The notes: generated by a model from the letters alone, not told the origin. 64,000 nucleotides of DNA from Gammaproteobacteria bacterium (GCA_017577365.1 PKRJ01000015.1:1-64000), one strand, 5' to 3'. Counted from the stretch's first letter, positions 1 to 10,371 are shown. Made by a program: numbers and translations.

Positions 1-767
1 CCTCGAAGGAGCTGCGCAAGGCGCTCGAGAAGCGCGGCATCGAGGTCCACACCGGCACCAAGGTCGCCGGGCAGAAGACGACGAAGAAGGGGGTCGAGGT
101 GGCCCTCGAGGGCGAGGGGGCCCCCGCGACCGTCGTCGCCGACAAGGTGCTGGTGGCCGTCGGCCGCCGCCCCAACGGCCACGGCCTGGGCCTGGAGGAG
201 ATCGGCGTCGAGGTCGACGAGCGCGGCTTCGTGAAGGTCGTGAACGAGCACATGCAGACGACGCGCGAGCACGTCTACGCGATCGGCGACGTGGCGCGCC
301 CGCCGCTGCTCGCGCACAAGGCGAGCCACGAAGGCAAGGTGGCCGCCGAGGTGATCGCGGGCCTGCCCGCGGCCTTCGACACCACCGTGATCCCGTCGGT
401 CGCCTACACCGATCCCGAGGTCGCGTGGGTCGGGCTCACCGAGGACGAGGCGAAGGCGGCCGGCATCGCGTACGACAAAGGCGTCTTCCCGTGGGCGGCG
501 AGCGGCCGCTCGCTGTCGCTCGGGCGCTCGGACGGGATGACGAAGCTGCTCTTCGATCGCGAGACGAAACGCGTGATCGGCGCGGGCATCGTCGGCCCGA
601 ATGCCGGCGACCTGATCGCAGAGGCCGCGCTCGCGATCGAGATGGGGTGCGACGCGGAGGATATCGGCCTCACGATCCATCCGCACCCGACGCTGTCCGA
701 GACGATCGCGTTCGCCGCCGAGGTCGCCGCGGGAACGGTGACGGATCTGTACGTTCCGAAGCGCTGA
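1..767 (+). CDS. lpdA: Dihydrolipoyl dehydrogenase (E3), C-terminal part; 5' end outside window
   Basis: FAD-dependent disulfide oxidoreductase that reoxidises dihydrolipoamide in 2-oxoacid dehydrogenase complexes. The reading frame is open from the first full codon (base 3), so the gene begins upstream and the N-terminal FAD site and redox cysteines are not visible. Visible are the end of the NAD domain (VGRRPN), the second FAD motif (YAIGDVARPPLLAHKASHE) and the dimerisation domain with the conserved HPHPTLSE, which holds the catalytic His-Glu pair. It ends in PKR just after TDLY. The HPHPTLSE signature and spacing separate it from glutathione or mercuric reductase. Family assignment is secure; which dehydrogenase complex it serves cannot be told from here. 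Confidence 0.95.
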   Translation, partial: SKELRKALEKRGIEVHTGTKVAGQKTTKKGVEVALEGEGAPATVVADKVLVAVGRRPNGHGLGLEEIGVEVDERGFVKVVNEHMQTTREHVYAIGDVARPPLLAHKASHEGKVAAEVIAGLPAAFDTTVIPSVAYTDPEVAWVGLTEDEAKAAGIAYDKGVFPWAASGRSLSLGRSDGMTKLLFDRETKRVIGAGIVGPNAGDLIAEAALAIEMGCDAEDIGLTIHPHPTLSETIAFAAEVAAGTVTDLYVPKR

Positions 768-787
768 AGGACCCGCCACGCGCGTCG

Positions 788-804
788 CCGGCCGGATCGG
801 CCGG
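788..804. terminator. GC hairpin downstream of lpdA (weak terminator candidate)
   Basis: A perfect 7-bp stem, CCGGCCG/CGGCCGG, with a 3-base loop lies 20 bases after the lpdA stop. No T-tract follows, so it may be a Rho-assisted pause, an mRNA 3' end, or chance in GC-rich DNA. Confidence 0.3.
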
Positions 805-852
805 GCTCGAAAGGCGGGATACGCGTGGCATGACGTTTGCAGCAGCGGGGCG

Positions 853-1296
853 ATGCGCTTCGGCAGATACGGTCGCTTCTTCGTTGCCGGCAGCGTCGCC
901 GCTCTCGCGACGATCGCTTGCCGCGAGCTCTTCGCGTCGACGCTGACCGGCGATTCCGTCGCCGGGTACGCGCTCTCGGTGATCGCCGCCTACTCGATCG
1001 GCATCGTGCTTGGATTCGAGCTCAACCGCCGCTTCACTTTCGGCGATCGCGAAGGGGCGAGGTGGACGCGTCTCCCGGCCTTCGTCGGGGTCGCGTGCGT
1101 GGGTCTCGTGACGACCGCGCTCCTCTCTATCGCGTTCCGCTACGGGCTCAATCTCGATCGGCTGCTCGGGCGCTGGGCTGCGTCTTCCGCGTTCGCGGCC
1201 GCGACGCTTTGCGCGTCGGCGATCACGTACCGGCTGACCTCGTCGTGGGTTTTTCCAGCCGATCGAATCCAACAACGGGTGGGATTTGAGCGGTAG
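853..1296 (+). CDS. GtrA-like small membrane protein
   Basis: A protein of 147 residues with four predicted hydrophobic segments (about 9-27, 38-56, 75-96 and 108-130) and the NRRFTF motif after the second one. This is the layout of the GtrA/DPMS-like family. Characterised members help flip polyprenyl-linked sugars (for example bactoprenol-glucose) across the inner membrane or sit beside glycosyltransferases. No glycosyltransferase is adjacent, so its sugar or lipid partner is unknown. It starts at ATG 853, 85 bases after lpdA, and runs convergently to nth with only 14 bases between. Family call is fairly sure; function is not. Confidence 0.8.
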   Translation: MRFGRYGRFFVAGSVAALATIACRELFASTLTGDSVAGYALSVIAAYSIGIVLGFELNRRFTFGDREGARWTRLPAFVGVACVGLVTTALLSIAFRYGLNLDRLLGRWAASSAFAAATLCASAITYRLTSSWVFPADRIQQRVGFER

Positions 1297-1310
1297 CGCG
1301 GAAGGGCCTC

Positions 1311-1949
1311 TCACACGAGAGTCGTCTTCTCCGGATACTCGCAGAGATCCGCGATCACGCATTCCGCGCAGTTGGGCTTGCGCGCCTTGCAGACGTAGCG
1401 GCCGTGCAGGATCAGCCAGTGATGCGCGTTCTTCTTGAACTCGTCCGGCGTCACGCGAGTGAGATGATCCTCGACCTCGCGCGGCGTGGCGCCGGGCGCG
1501 AGGCCCGTGCGGTTCGCGACGCGGAAGATGTGCGTGTCCACGGCGATCGTCGGCTCGCCGAATGCCGTGTTGAGGATCACGTTTGCCGTCTTTCTGCCGA
1601 CGCCGGGCAGCGCCTCCAACGCCTCCCGGTCTTGCGGGACTTCGCCTCCGTGCCGCTCGACGAGCGCCTGGCACGTCCTGATGAGATTCTTCGCCTTCGT
1701 GTTGTAGTAGTTCAGCGAGTTGATGTAGCGCTTCAATCCCTCTTCGCCGAGCTCGAGCATCTTCTCCGGCGTGTTCGCGACGGGGAAGAGCTTCGCGGTC
1801 GCCTTGTTGACGCCGACGTCCGTCGCCTGCGCGGAAAGCACGACCGCGACGAGGAGCTCGAACGGCGTCGAGTAGACGAGCTCGGTCGTCGGATTCGGAT
1901 TGTGTTTCGCGAGCCGCTCGAAGATCTTGCGGCGCTTTGCGGCGTTCAA
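1311..1949 (-). CDS. nth: Endonuclease III (DNA glycosylase/AP lyase)
   Basis: Excises oxidised pyrimidines and cleaves the abasic site in base-excision repair. At 212 residues it matches the usual length. Visible are the helix-hairpin-helix LPGVGRKTANV with the catalytic Lys, the following VDTHIFRVANR with the catalytic Asp, and a C-terminal [4Fe-4S] loop with Cys spacing C-X6-C-X2-C-X5-C (CKARKPNCAECVIADLC). The ATG overlaps the rnfE stop (ATGA), so it is the last gene of the rnf operon, as in E. coli (rsxABCDGE-nth). Confidence 0.97.
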   Translation of the reverse strand: MNAAKRRKIFERLAKHNPNPTTELVYSTPFELLVAVVLSAQATDVGVNKATAKLFPVANTPEKMLELGEEGLKRYINSLNYYNTKAKNLIRTCQALVERHGGEVPQDREALEALPGVGRKTANVILNTAFGEPTIAVDTHIFRVANRTGLAPGATPREVEDHLTRVTPDEFKKNAHHWLILHGRYVCKARKPNCAECVIADLCEYPEKTTLV

Positions 1950-2632
1950 CTCGACCGCTCGGCCGCGCCGGCCGGCTCCTGGGCTATCGGAAAGCGCTCC
2001 GCGCTCGCTTCGTCGCGCACGAGCAGGTTACGAATCGCGAGCAGCACGGCGAGCCCGAAGAACGCGCCGGGCGGAAGCACCGCGGCGAGAACGCCGCCGA
2101 ACGGCAGCTCGATGCGGAATGGGTCTTCTTCTGCGTCGAGCAAGAGCCCCGTGCCCGCGAGCAACGTGCCTTGGCCCGCGAGCTCGCGCATCGCGCCGAG
2201 CGCGACGAGCACGATGCAGAAACCGAGCCCCGCAGCGAGCCCGCTCGCCGCCGAGATCGACACCCTTTGCCGGCTCGCGACCGTTTCCGCCTGCGCGAGG
2301 ATCGCGCAGTTCGTGACGATCAGCGGAATGAACAGCCCGAGCACCTGATGGAGCTCGTGCAGGAACGCGTTCGTCAGGAGATCGATGCACGTGACGAGGG
2401 ATGCGATGACCAGCACGAACAACGGGATCCTGACGACCGGGACGAGCGTCCGGCGCACGAGCGAGATCACCGTGTTCGTGACGACGAGCACCGCCGTCGT
2501 CGCGACGCCGAGCGCGAAGCCGTTGACGGCGGTCGTCGTGATCGCGAGCAGGGGACACAGGCCGAGCACCTGGACGAGCGCGGGGTTGCTCGTCCAGAGG
2601 CCCGCTCGCACCGTGTGCTTGAGTTCGTCCAT
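1946..2632 (-). CDS. rnfE: Rnf electron-transport complex subunit E
   Basis: Integral membrane subunit of the Rnf (Rsx) complex, which couples electron flow between NADH and ferredoxin to ion movement or, in E. coli, keeps SoxR reduced. The 228 residues contain six hydrophobic segments. The region NPALVQVLGLCPLLA near residue 20 holds the conserved Cys thought to help bind the membrane iron-sulfur centre with RnfA, and NAFLHELHQVLGLFIPLIVTNC is the second such region. It is homologous to RnfA, encoded five genes upstream. The last residues are Glu/Ala rich. It overlaps nth by 4 bases and lies 17 bases after rnfG. Confidence 0.95.
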   Translation of the reverse strand: MDELKHTVRAGLWTSNPALVQVLGLCPLLAITTTAVNGFALGVATTAVLVVTNTVISLVRRTLVPVVRIPLFVLVIASLVTCIDLLTNAFLHELHQVLGLFIPLIVTNCAILAQAETVASRQRVSISAASGLAAGLGFCIVLVALGAMRELAGQGTLLAGTGLLLDAEEDPFRIELPFGGVLAAVLPPGAFFGLAVLLAIRNLLVRDEASAERFPIAQEPAGAAERSS

Positions 2633-2649
2633 GCCCGCTCGTCAGGCGC

Positions 2650-3303
2650 TCAGTCGGTCGTCGCGGCCGCGGCGCGCGCGGCCGCATCGTATAGCTCGTC
2701 GCGATGGCGCTCGAAGTATACCAGCGCGTTGCGCACGGCTCTGACGATCGCGCGCGGCGTGATCGTCGCGCCGGTGAGCCCCTGGAAGGCCCCGCCGTCT
2801 TTCTCGACGGCCCAGCGCTCCGCGGGCGGATCGTCGATCGACTTGCCGTCGAACTGCAGGATCCAGCGCGACTTGCGCAGCTCTATCGCGTCGCCCAAGC
2901 CCGGCGTCTCGCGGTGGCTCAGCACGCGGACGCCGGTCAGCACGCCGTCCGGCGACAAGCCGACGAGGAGCCGAATGGGCGCGTTGTAACCGTCGGGTGC
3001 CGTCGGCACGAGGATCACGGCCTCGGGATGCCCGTTCGCGTCCGTGATCACGAAGACGTCGACCGGGTCGTCCGTTCCGAGCAGCTCGCGGTCCGTGACC
3101 GTGAGGTGCGTCGGCTCGAGGTCGCGCTCCCGCAGCTTCGGGTCGAGCACGCTCGCGAGGCTCTCGAGCAGCCGTTCCCGCTCGTTCGCCGCGATGCGCT
3201 CGCGGCTCGCCTCGTAGCTGCCGGTCACGAGCAACGCCGCCCCGGCGGCGACGAGCCCGACGCAGACGAGCGTTTTCACGACGCTAGCGTTCGGCATGTC
3301 CAT
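2650..3303 (-). CDS. rnfG: Rnf complex subunit G (covalent FMN protein)
   Basis: A membrane-anchored periplasmic flavoprotein of the Rnf complex, 217 residues. One N-terminal transmembrane helix (about 9-28) is followed by the FMN-binding domain. The motif LTGATITPRAI near residue 180 contains the Thr that receives FMN through a phosphoester bond; most relatives have S-G-A-T there, and this one has T-G-A-T. The start overlaps rnfD by 20 bases; a second in-frame ATG two codons later (MPNAS) is equally possible. Confidence 0.94.
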   Translation of the reverse strand: MDMPNASVVKTLVCVGLVAAGAALLVTGSYEASRERIAANERERLLESLASVLDPKLRERDLEPTHLTVTDRELLGTDDPVDVFVITDANGHPEAVILVPTAPDGYNAPIRLLVGLSPDGVLTGVRVLSHRETPGLGDAIELRKSRWILQFDGKSIDDPPAERWAVEKDGGAFQGLTGATITPRAIVRAVRNALVYFERHRDELYDAAARAAAATTD

Positions 3304-4357
3304 GGATGCGCGGGCGAGTGAAGCGGTCGATCAACGGCACGGCCGCGTTCATCAGCAGCACGGCGAAAGCGACGCCGTCGGGATAGCCTCCCCAGGTGCG
3401 GATCGCGTAGGTCAAGAGGCCCACGCCGGCGCCGAAGATCAGCCGTCCGCGATCGGTCGTGGAGGCCGACACCGGATCCGTCGCGATGAAGAACGCACCC
3501 AGCATCGCCGCGCCGCTGAACAGGTGAAAAGCGGCCGACGCGAAGCGCTCGGGATCGACCATATGAAGCAGCATTGCGGGCACCGCGATGCCCGCGAGCG
3601 TCGCGACCGGGATCTGCCAGCGAATGATGCCGGCGTACAGCAGGTACAGCCCGCCGAACGCGACGAACGAGCTGACCCATTCCCAGCCGAGGCCGCCGAA
3701 CGTGCCGATCAGCGACGTCGCGGACATCTCCTGGAACGAGCGCTGCTCGCGGAGCCCTTCCTTGACCGCGTCGAGCGGCGTCGCTCGCGTATACGCGTCG
3801 ACCGTGCGCTTCGGCGGCAATTCGTCGAACAGGCTGTAGCGGACCTGCTCGATCGCGGTGAGCGGCGTGTAGTCGATATCGCCCATCCGCGGCGGCAGCC
3901 ATTGCGTCATGTGGATCGGGAACGACAGGAGCAAGAGCGCGTACGCGACCATCGCCGGGTTGAACGGATTCTTGCCGAGCCCGCCGTAGAGCTGCTTCGC
4001 GGCGATCGCGACGAAGCCGCCGAGCGCCGGAATCCACCAAGGCAAGAGCGGCGGCAGCGCGAAAGCGAGCAGCGCGGCCGTGACGAGCGCGCTGCCGTCG
4101 CGCAGCGCGCGTCGCACCGGGCGGCGCCGCAGGCTCAGGATCGCCGCCTCGGTCGCGAGCGCCGCTGGGGCCGCTATCGCGAAATTGATGACGAGCCCGA
4201 TGCCGAAGAACCACGTGTACGCCGCCGCCGCGGGGATCAACGCGTAGAGCACGCGCCGCATGATCGCGGGGACGCTCCGCGTCGGAATCGCATGCGGCGG
4301 CGCGGCCGTCTCGAAGCGCCGCGGGGCGGTGGACGGACGAGGCTCGGGCTCGTTCAC
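3284..4357 (-). CDS. rnfD: Rnf complex subunit D (covalent FMN membrane protein)
   Basis: A polytopic inner-membrane flavoprotein, related to NqrB, on the electron path of Rnf. The 357 residues contain about ten hydrophobic segments. The motif DPVSASTTDRGRL after residue 250 carries the Thr that is flavinylated in this family. The N-terminal 30 residues are polar and Pro-rich, so a slightly later start (for example MRRVLYALI) cannot be excluded. It overlaps rnfC (4 bases) and rnfG (20 bases), which indicates translational coupling. Confidence 0.94.
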   Translation of the reverse strand: MNEPEPRPSTAPRRFETAAPPHAIPTRSVPAIMRRVLYALIPAAAAYTWFFGIGLVINFAIAAPAALATEAAILSLRRRPVRRALRDGSALVTAALLAFALPPLLPWWIPALGGFVAIAAKQLYGGLGKNPFNPAMVAYALLLLSFPIHMTQWLPPRMGDIDYTPLTAIEQVRYSLFDELPPKRTVDAYTRATPLDAVKEGLREQRSFQEMSATSLIGTFGGLGWEWVSSFVAFGGLYLLYAGIIRWQIPVATLAGIAVPAMLLHMVDPERFASAAFHLFSGAAMLGAFFIATDPVSASTTDRGRLIFGAGVGLLTYAIRTWGGYPDGVAFAVLLMNAAVPLIDRFTRPRIHGHAER

Positions 4358-5886
4358 GGCTCGGCGTCGCGACGTTTACGTTGTCTGGCGCGCTCGACCG
4401 CGGCCGCGACCGCCCGGCGTCGGGCTTCCTCGTCCGCGCGAAGCTTCGCTTTCAACGCTTCCTGCGCGGCCCTGCGGTCCTCTTCGATCTGCTTGAGGCG
4501 GCGCTCCCGGCGTTTGTGGCGCTCCTCCGCCTCGGCGGACAGCGCGAGCCGGCGTGCGTGCTCGGCGAAGGCGCGTTTCGCGCCGCGGAAGCGCTCGGTC
4601 AGCACGATATGGCTCGGGCAAACGACGTCGCAGCAGCCGCACTCGATGCAGTCGTCGAGCCCGAGCGCCTCGAGGTCGTCGAAATCGCGCGCGGCGGCCG
4701 CTGTCAGGAGCTCCTGCGGCTGAAGCCGCGCGGGGCAGACCGACGCGCAATCGCCGCAGCGAATGCAAGCCCACTCCTCGAAACTCTCCCGCACTTCGCC
4801 TTCCGCGGCCGCGATGATGCAACTCGTCGCCTTCGTCGTCGGCAGATCGTCGGCCGGCAGCGCGTATCCCATCATGCTGCCGCCGTGAATCAGCCGCACG
4901 ACGTTCCTTCGGTAGCCTCCGCACTGCTCGATGAGATAGTGGATCGGCGTGCCGATCGGCACCTCGACGTTACGCGGCCGCGCGACGCCGCCGCCGGTCA
5001 CCGTGACGATCCGCGAGGTGAGCGGCTCTCCGCGTGCGGCGAGCCGCTCGATCGCATATGCCGTCCCGACGTTCTGGCAGACGTAGCCGATCGAGCTGGG
5101 ATAGGCGCCGCTCGGCACCTCTTCGCCGGTCAAGAGCTCGATGAGCTGGCGCTCGCCGCCCGCGGGGTAGACCGTCGGAATCTCGCAGATCGCGAGGCGC
5201 GGATCGCCGGCGGCGGTCACCGCCTTTCGCATCGCCTCGAGCGCACGCGGCTTGTCGCGCTCGATCGCGATGATGACGCGCGGCGCGGCGACGAGATCGG
5301 CCATCCTGATCACGCCCGCGACGATCTCGGCCGGCGCTTCGCGCATCAGCATGTCGTCGCAGCTGATATACGGCTCGCATTCGGCACCGTTGACGATCAG
5401 CACCTTGCACGTCCCGGCCACGGCTTCGAGCTTCGTCGCGGTCGGGAAGGCCGCGCCGCCGAGACCCGCGATACCGGCGAGACGCACGCGCTCGATGCGG
5501 ACCTCGCGAGATTCGGGCCACGGATCGTGCGGCCCCCCCTCGAAGCGCCGATCGTCGCCGTCCGTCTCGATGACGATGCACAGCGAGGCGCGCAGCTTCG
5601 TGCCGGTCGGGATCAGCCGCTCCTCGATCGCCCGCACGCGTCCCGAGCTCGAGGCGTGCACGGCGGTGGACGGCGGCGTTCCCGGAAGCGCGATCGGCTC
5701 GCCCTTCGCGACCTTCTGACCGACCGCGACGATCGGAACGGCGCTCGTGCCGCCGTGCTGATGCAGCCCGATCACGAGCAGCGGCGGGATGAAACCGCGC
5801 AGGATCGGCTCCTCGGTCGACGCGGTCTTGTTCGCCGCGAGGCGTATCCCGCCCGTCAGGTAGCGCTCGAACGTGACGTCAACCAT
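4354..5886 (-). CDS. rnfC: Rnf complex subunit C (NADH-binding, two 4Fe-4S clusters)
   Basis: The NADH-oxidising or -reducing subunit, related to complex I NuoF. The 510 residues comprise an N-terminal barrel-sandwich domain (about 35-110), an NADH/FMN Rossmann region with [12 protein letters not shown], an SLBB-like segment, and two [4Fe-4S] motifs ([12 protein letters not shown] near 375 and [12 protein letters not shown] near 415). The last 75 residues are a charged Arg/Glu/Ala coiled coil. E. coli RsxC is much longer because of a repeat-rich C-terminal tail; this protein has only a short version. It overlaps rnfB by 8 bases and rnfD by 4. Confidence 0.96.
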   Translation of the reverse strand: MVDVTFERYLTGGIRLAANKTASTEEPILRGFIPPLLVIGLHQHGGTSAVPIVAVGQKVAKGEPIALPGTPPSTAVHASSSGRVRAIEERLIPTGTKLRASLCIVIETDGDDRRFEGGPHDPWPESREVRIERVRLAGIAGLGGAAFPTATKLEAVAGTCKVLIVNGAECEPYISCDDMLMREAPAEIVAGVIRMADLVAAPRVIIAIERDKPRALEAMRKAVTAAGDPRLAICEIPTVYPAGGERQLIELLTGEEVPSGAYPSSIGYVCQNVGTAYAIERLAARGEPLTSRIVTVTGGGVARPRNVEVPIGTPIHYLIEQCGGYRRNVVRLIHGGSMMGYALPADDLPTTKATSCIIAAAEGEVRESFEEWACIRCGDCASVCPARLQPQELLTAAAARDFDDLEALGLDDCIECGCCDVVCPSHIVLTERFRGAKRAFAEHARRLALSAEAEERHKRRERRLKQIEEDRRAAQEALKAKLRADEEARRRAVAAAVERARQRKRRDAEP

Positions 5887-6376
5887 GACGCGGCACCAGC
5901 TGGATGCAATCGACCGGGCAGGGCGGCACGCAGAGCTCGCATCCGGTGCAAAGACGCGCGATCACGGTATGCATGCGCTGCGGCAGGCCGACGATCGCGT
6001 CGACGGGGCACGCGCGCGCGCACAGGTTGCAGCCGATGCAGAGCGTCTCGTCGATTCGCGCGACGCGGTCCATGCTCGCGCTACCCAAGCTGGTGTCGAG
6101 CGGCGTCGGCTCGCGCCCGAGCAGCTCCGCGAGCGCGCGAATCGTGCTCTCGCCGCCCGGAGGACAGCGATTGATCTCGGCTTCGCCGGCCAAGATCGCC
6201 TCGGCGTAAGGCCGGCAGCCCGGATAGCCGCACTGCGCGCACTGGATCCGGGGCAGCAGGCGTTCGATACGCTCGACCGCATCGTCGCCGCGCTCCGGCA
6301 GCCACCGCGACGCCGCGATCAGCGCCGCGGCGAGCGCGAGCGAGAGGCCGGTGAGCACGGTGACGGCGGTCAGCAT
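5879..6376 (-). CDS. rnfB: Rnf complex subunit B (ferredoxin-like)
   Basis: Electron-input iron-sulfur subunit on the cytoplasmic face of the Rnf complex. The 165 residues contain an N-terminal membrane helix (2-22), the Fe-S domain motif [16 protein letters not shown] near residue 46 with a later Cys (NRCPPGG), and two ferredoxin clusters, [16 protein letters not shown] and [15 protein letters not shown]. It is a little shorter than E. coli RsxB (about 190) because it stops soon after the second cluster. The start is 34 bases downstream of rnfA, the only real gap in the rnfA-to-rnfC part. Confidence 0.95.
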   Translation of the reverse strand: MLTAVTVLTGLSLALAAALIAASRWLPERGDDAVERIERLLPRIQCAQCGYPGCRPYAEAILAGEAEINRCPPGGESTIRALAELLGREPTPLDTSLGSASMDRVARIDETLCIGCNLCARACPVDAIVGLPQRMHTVIARLCTGCELCVPPCPVDCIQLVPRHG

Positions 6377-6410
6377 CGGGCCGGATCCGGTCGAGGCGGC
6401 GCGGCCCTCG

Positions 6411-6992
6411 TCATAGCCGCGCGAAGCCGGTGAATCCGAGAAACGCGAGCGACATGATACCCGCGGTCACGAAGGCGATCGCGTGCCCGCGGAACGGTCT
6501 CGGCACGTCGGCCCGCTCGATGCGCTCGCGCAGGCCGCCGAGCATCGCGAGCACGAGGCCGAACCCGAGCGCGGCGCCCGCGCCGTAGAAGAGCGCCGCG
6601 ACGAGGCTTCGGCTCGCCGACGAGTTCAGCAGCGCGACGCCGAGCACCGCGCAGTTGCTCGCGATCAGCGGAATGTAGAGGCCGAGCACCCGATAGAGCA
6701 TCGGCGAGAGCCGCCGGATGAGGAGCTCGGTGAGCTGCACCGCGGCGCCGATCACGAGGATGAACGCGATCAGGCGCAAATACTCGAGATCGAGCGGAAT
6801 GAGCAGGAAGCGGTCGACGAGATAGGCGAGGCCCGATGCCGTGGTCAGCACGAGCCCGGTGGCGAGCGCCATTCCGACGGCGCCTTCGACGCGGCGCGAG
6901 GCACCCATGAAAGGGCACAGGCCGAGGAACTGGACGAGGACGAAGTTGTTGACCAGCGCCGCGGCGATGATGATCAGCAAGAGCTCCATCAT
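6411..6992 (-). CDS. rnfA: Rnf complex subunit A
   Basis: Six-helix inner-membrane subunit of Rnf, paralogous to RnfE. At 193 residues it equals the E. coli RsxA length, and the signature [19 protein letters not shown] near residue 15 includes the conserved Cys for the membrane 2Fe-2S centre shared with RnfE. The second conserved region is [17 protein letters not shown]. It opens with two ATG codons (MMELLL). It is the first rnf gene and lies 67 bases downstream of metG, so the whole block metG-rnfABCDGE-nth could be one transcript. Confidence 0.96.
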   Translation of the reverse strand: MMELLLIIIAAALVNNFVLVQFLGLCPFMGASRRVEGAVGMALATGLVLTTASGLAYLVDRFLLIPLDLEYLRLIAFILVIGAAVQLTELLIRRLSPMLYRVLGLYIPLIASNCAVLGVALLNSSASRSLVAALFYGAGAALGFGLVLAMLGGLRERIERADVPRPFRGHAIAFVTAGIMSLAFLGFTGFARL

Positions 6993-7059
6993 CCGAGTCT
7001 CGCACCGATATCGGCGATCGCGCGGCGCGTCGACTCGGGTCGGCGCGCCGCCGGGAGAA

Positions 7060-9087
7060 TCAGCTCACCTTCATGCCGGGCTCGGCGCCGTCGTCCGGCC
7101 GGAGCAGAAACACGCCCGGCCCGTCGCCGCTCGCCGCGAGCACCATGCCTTCCGACACGCCGAAGCGCATCTTGCGGGGTTTCAAGTTCGCGACGAGCAC
7201 GACGAGGCGGCCCTCGAGCTGGGCCGGGTCGTACGCCTTGCGAATGCCGGCGAAGACCGTGCGCTGCGCGCCGCCCGTATCGAGCGTCAGCTTCAGCAGC
7301 TTGTCGGCACCTTCGACGTGCTCGGCTTTGACGACCTTCGCGACGCGGAGATCGATCCTCGAGAAGAGCTCGATATCGATCTCGGCCTGCTCTTCGGGCT
7401 GTGCTTTCGGTTCGGTGGTCATTCGGCCTCCTTGGCTTCGAGCTTCGGCGAGCGAGCGCGTCTCGTCGATGACGGCGTCGACGGCCTTGGGATCCACGCG
7501 CTCGAGCAACGGACGGAACTTCTCGATCGGCCGTCCGAGCAGCGGGCGGGCGGCGTCGGCCCACGACAGCGGCTCGACGCCGAGGAACGCCTCGGCGCGC
7601 GCGGCGAGCTCCGGCACGACAGGCTTCAAGTACAGCACGAGCTGCTTGAAAAGGTTGAGGCCCAACGTGCAGACGCCGACGACCGAATCGCGGTTCGCGT
7701 CGTCTTTCGCGGCGATCCACGGCTTCTGCTCGTCGATGTACTGGTTCGCGCGGTCGGCGAGCGCCATGATGCGCCGCATCGCGCGTGCGTAGTTTCGTCC
7801 CTCGTAGTCGGCGGCGATCTCGTCCGCGCTTGCCGCGAACTCGTCGAACAGCGCGGGGCTCGGCAGCGCGTCCGCGAGGCGGCCAGCGCCCAAGCGATGC
7901 ACGAAACCCGCGCAGCGGCTGGCGATGTTCACGACCTTGCCGACCAGATCGGAGTTCACCTTCGCGACGAAATCCGGGAAGCTCAAATCGAGGTCGTCGA
8001 CGTTCGGACCGAGCTTCGACGCGAAGTAGTAGCGCAGGTAGTCCGGGTCGACGCGCTTCGCGAAGGTCGCGGCGTTGATGAACGTGCCGCGGCTCTTCGA
8101 CATCTTCTGGCCGTTGACGGTCAGGAAACCGTGCGCGAAGACCGCGGTGGGCCGGCGGAAGCCCGCGCCGCCGAGCACGGCGGGCCAGAACAGCGTGTGG
8201 AAGTACACGATGTCCTTCCCGATGAAGTGATAGAGCTCGGCGTCGCTGTCCGGGCCCCAGTACTCGTCGAAGTCGAGCCCGATGCGCCGGCAGAGGTTCA
8301 GGAAGCTCGCCATGTAGCCGATCGGCGCATCGAACCAGACGTAGAAGAACTTGCCCGGCTCGCCCGGAATCTCGAAGCCGAAATAGGGCGCATCGCGCGA
8401 GATGTCCCAGTCCTTGAGGCCGGCGCGGAACCATTCGTCGAGCTTGTGGACCATGGCCTCGTCGACGCGGTCGCGCACCCATTCCTTGAGATCCCGCTCG
8501 AAGTCGCCGAGCTTGAAGAACAGGTGCTCGGACTGTTTCACGCTCGGACGCGTGCCGGAGACGACCGAGACCGGATCCTTGAGATCCATCGGCGTGTACG
8601 TCGAGCCGCACCGCTCGCACGAGTCGCCGTACTGATCCGGCATGCCGCAGACCGGGCACGTGCCGCGCACGTAGCGATCGGGCAGGAACATCTGCTTGAC
8701 GTCGTCGTAGGCCTGCTCGATCGTGCGGCGCCGGATGTGCCCCGCGGCGTTCAGGCGCTCGTAGATCCGGCGCGTCAGCTCCTCGTTCTCGGGAGCATGC
8801 GTCGTGATGTAGTTGTCGACGCTGATGCGGAACGTCTCGAAGTCGCGGCGATGCTCGGCGCTGATGCGCTCGATCAGCGATTCCGGCGAGACGCCCTCGC
8901 GCTCGGCGCGCAGCATCGTCGGCGTGCCGTGCGCGTCGCTCGCGCAGACGTACCAGACCGTGTGCCCGCGCATGCGCTGGAAGCGGACCCAGACGTCCGT
9001 CTGCACGTATTCGACGACGTGGCCCAGGTGCAGCGAATCGTTCGCGTACGGCAACGCGCTCGTGACGAGGATTTTTCTCTTGGTCAC
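7060..9087 (-). CDS. metG: Methionyl-tRNA synthetase
   Basis: Class I synthetase that charges initiator and elongator tRNA-Met. It has 675 residues, the long dimeric form. Seen are the HIGH-type motif (SLHLGHV, about 17-23), a zinc knuckle with CPVC and CERC near residues 144-160, KMSKSRGT near 328, the anticodon-binding helical domain, and a C-terminal tRNA-binding domain (from about 575, [14 protein letters not shown]) joined by a charged linker. The neighbourhood with mrp a few kilobases away recalls the metG-apbC pairing of E. coli. Confidence 0.97.
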   Translation of the reverse strand: MTKRKILVTSALPYANDSLHLGHVVEYVQTDVWVRFQRMRGHTVWYVCASDAHGTPTMLRAEREGVSPESLIERISAEHRRDFETFRISVDNYITTHAPENEELTRRIYERLNAAGHIRRRTIEQAYDDVKQMFLPDRYVRGTCPVCGMPDQYGDSCERCGSTYTPMDLKDPVSVVSGTRPSVKQSEHLFFKLGDFERDLKEWVRDRVDEAMVHKLDEWFRAGLKDWDISRDAPYFGFEIPGEPGKFFYVWFDAPIGYMASFLNLCRRIGLDFDEYWGPDSDAELYHFIGKDIVYFHTLFWPAVLGGAGFRRPTAVFAHGFLTVNGQKMSKSRGTFINAATFAKRVDPDYLRYYFASKLGPNVDDLDLSFPDFVAKVNSDLVGKVVNIASRCAGFVHRLGAGRLADALPSPALFDEFAASADEIAADYEGRNYARAMRRIMALADRANQYIDEQKPWIAAKDDANRDSVVGVCTLGLNLFKQLVLYLKPVVPELAARAEAFLGVEPLSWADAARPLLGRPIEKFRPLLERVDPKAVDAVIDETRSLAEARSQGGRMTTEPKAQPEEQAEIDIELFSRIDLRVAKVVKAEHVEGADKLLKLTLDTGGAQRTVFAGIRKAYDPAQLEGRLVVLVANLKPRKMRFGVSEGMVLAASGDGPGVFLLRPDDGAEPGMKVS

Positions 9088-9115
9088 TCGACGGGACTCC
9101 GGGCGGGGCTTCTCG

Positions 9116-9121
9116 ATTATG
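9116..9121 (-). promoter_or_regulatory. Candidate -10 box for metG
   Basis: On the minus strand CATAAT lies 28 bases before the metG ATG, in the 55-base gap after the aminotransferase gene. No convincing -35 box is seen, so this is a weak prediction of a promoter for metG and perhaps rnf. Confidence 0.3.
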
Positions 9122-9142
9122 CCATTGCGGCGATGTCGTCCG

Positions 9143-10270
9143 TCAGGCGAGCACCCGATCGAGGGCGTCGGTCAGCCGCGCCACCGTGCGATCGACGTCG
9201 GCGAGCTTGTCCAGGCCGAAAAGCCCGATGCGAAATGCCCGATAGTCGTCGGGCTCGCCGCATCGGAGCGGGACTCCGGCCGCGACCTGCACCCCGGCCT
9301 TCGCGAAGCGCGCGACCATGTCGGCGTGCTCGGTATACGAGACGACGACGCACGGGGCCTCGAAGCCTTCGCCCGCGACGCTCGGGCAGCCGCGCTCGGC
9401 GAGGAGCTTCCGGACCCGGCGGCCGAGCTCGATCTGCCGCTCTCGGGCCCGCTCGAAGCCGAAAGCCCGCGTCTCGCTCATCACGTCGCGGAGCGTTCGG
9501 AGGCCGTCCGTCGGCATCGTCGCATGGTACGCGTGGCCGCCCCGCTCGTACGTCTCCATGATCTCGAGCCACTTGCGCAGATCCATCGCGAAGCTCGTGC
9601 TTTGCGTCTCGTCGATGCGCCGGCGCGCCTCGTCGCCGAGCATCACGAGCGCCGCGCACGGCGTCCCGGACCAGCCTTTCTGCGGCGCGCTGATCAGCAC
9701 GTCGACGCCGATCTCGCGCATGTCGACCCACAGCGTTCCCGAAGCGATGCAGTCGAGCACGAACATCGCGCCGACGGCATGCGCCGCGGCGGCGACCCGT
9801 TTCAAATACTCGTCCGGCAGCAGGATGCCCGACGCCGTCTCGACGTGCGGCGCGAAGACGAGATCGGGCCGCGTGTCGCGGATGCGCGCCTCGACCTCGT
9901 CGATCGGCGCGGGCACGAACGGAGCCTGCGGCCGATCGGCGACGCGGCGCGCCGTGAGCGCGTCGCTCTCGGCGGGGATGCCGCCGGTCTCGAAGATCTG
10001 CGCCCAGCGGTAGCTGAACCAGCCGTTGCGGAGCACGAGGCAGCGCTTCCCGGTCGCGAACTGTCGCGCGACCGATTCCATGCCGTACGTGCCGCCTCCC
10101 GGCACGATCGCGACGGAGCGAGCGCCGTAGACTTCCTTGAGCGTCGCGGAGAGGTCGCGCATGACCGCCTGGAAGGCGGCCGACATGTGGTTCAGCGAGC
10201 GGTCGGTATAGACGACCGAAAACTCGGCGAGCCCGCCCGGATCGACGGCGGAGAACGACTTCGCGGTCAT
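9143..10270 (-). CDS. Class V aminotransferase (alanine-glyoxylate / serine-pyruvate family)
   Basis: PLP enzyme of 375 residues resembling serine-pyruvate, alanine-glyoxylate and serine-glyoxylate aminotransferases. The lysine that forms the PLP aldimine is in SAPQKGWSG (about residue 200), preceded by the Asp of [24 protein letters not shown] is the phosphate-binding segment. The ATG at 10270 ([13 protein letters not shown]) begins where family members begin; the longer open frame upstream is the antisense of a pilT gene and is not used. It lies 101 bases downstream of a PilT-like gene, so it may be the tail of that operon or have its own promoter. The exact substrates cannot be read from the sequence. 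Confidence 0.9.
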   Translation of the reverse strand: MTAKSFSAVDPGGLAEFSVVYTDRSLNHMSAAFQAVMRDLSATLKEVYGARSVAIVPGGGTYGMESVARQFATGKRCLVLRNGWFSYRWAQIFETGGIPAESDALTARRVADRPQAPFVPAPIDEVEARIRDTRPDLVFAPHVETASGILLPDEYLKRVAAAAHAVGAMFVLDCIASGTLWVDMREIGVDVLISAPQKGWSGTPCAALVMLGDEARRRIDETQSTSFAMDLRKWLEIMETYERGGHAYHATMPTDGLRTLRDVMSETRAFGFERARERQIELGRRVRKLLAERGCPSVAGEGFEAPCVVVSYTEHADMVARFAKAGVQVAAGVPLRCGEPDDYRAFRIGLFGLDKLADVDRTVARLTDALDRVLA

Positions 10271-10371
10271 GGAATCTCTCGGCTGAGCGTTTTCGCGGGA
10301 ACGCCATAGGATACACCGGAGCGGCGGACGGCGGGGCGGGGCGCCGCCGAGCGGTCGGCCCGGGGGACCGA

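Noticed and set aside
4381-6174. 597-codon open frame on + across rnfC and rnfB
   Set aside because: Antisense of two Rnf genes with all iron-sulfur motifs; Arg-rich and featureless.
6841-9561. 906-codon open frame on + across rnfA and metG
   Set aside because: Antisense to genes with clear motifs. No domain, start site or ribosome-binding site seen.
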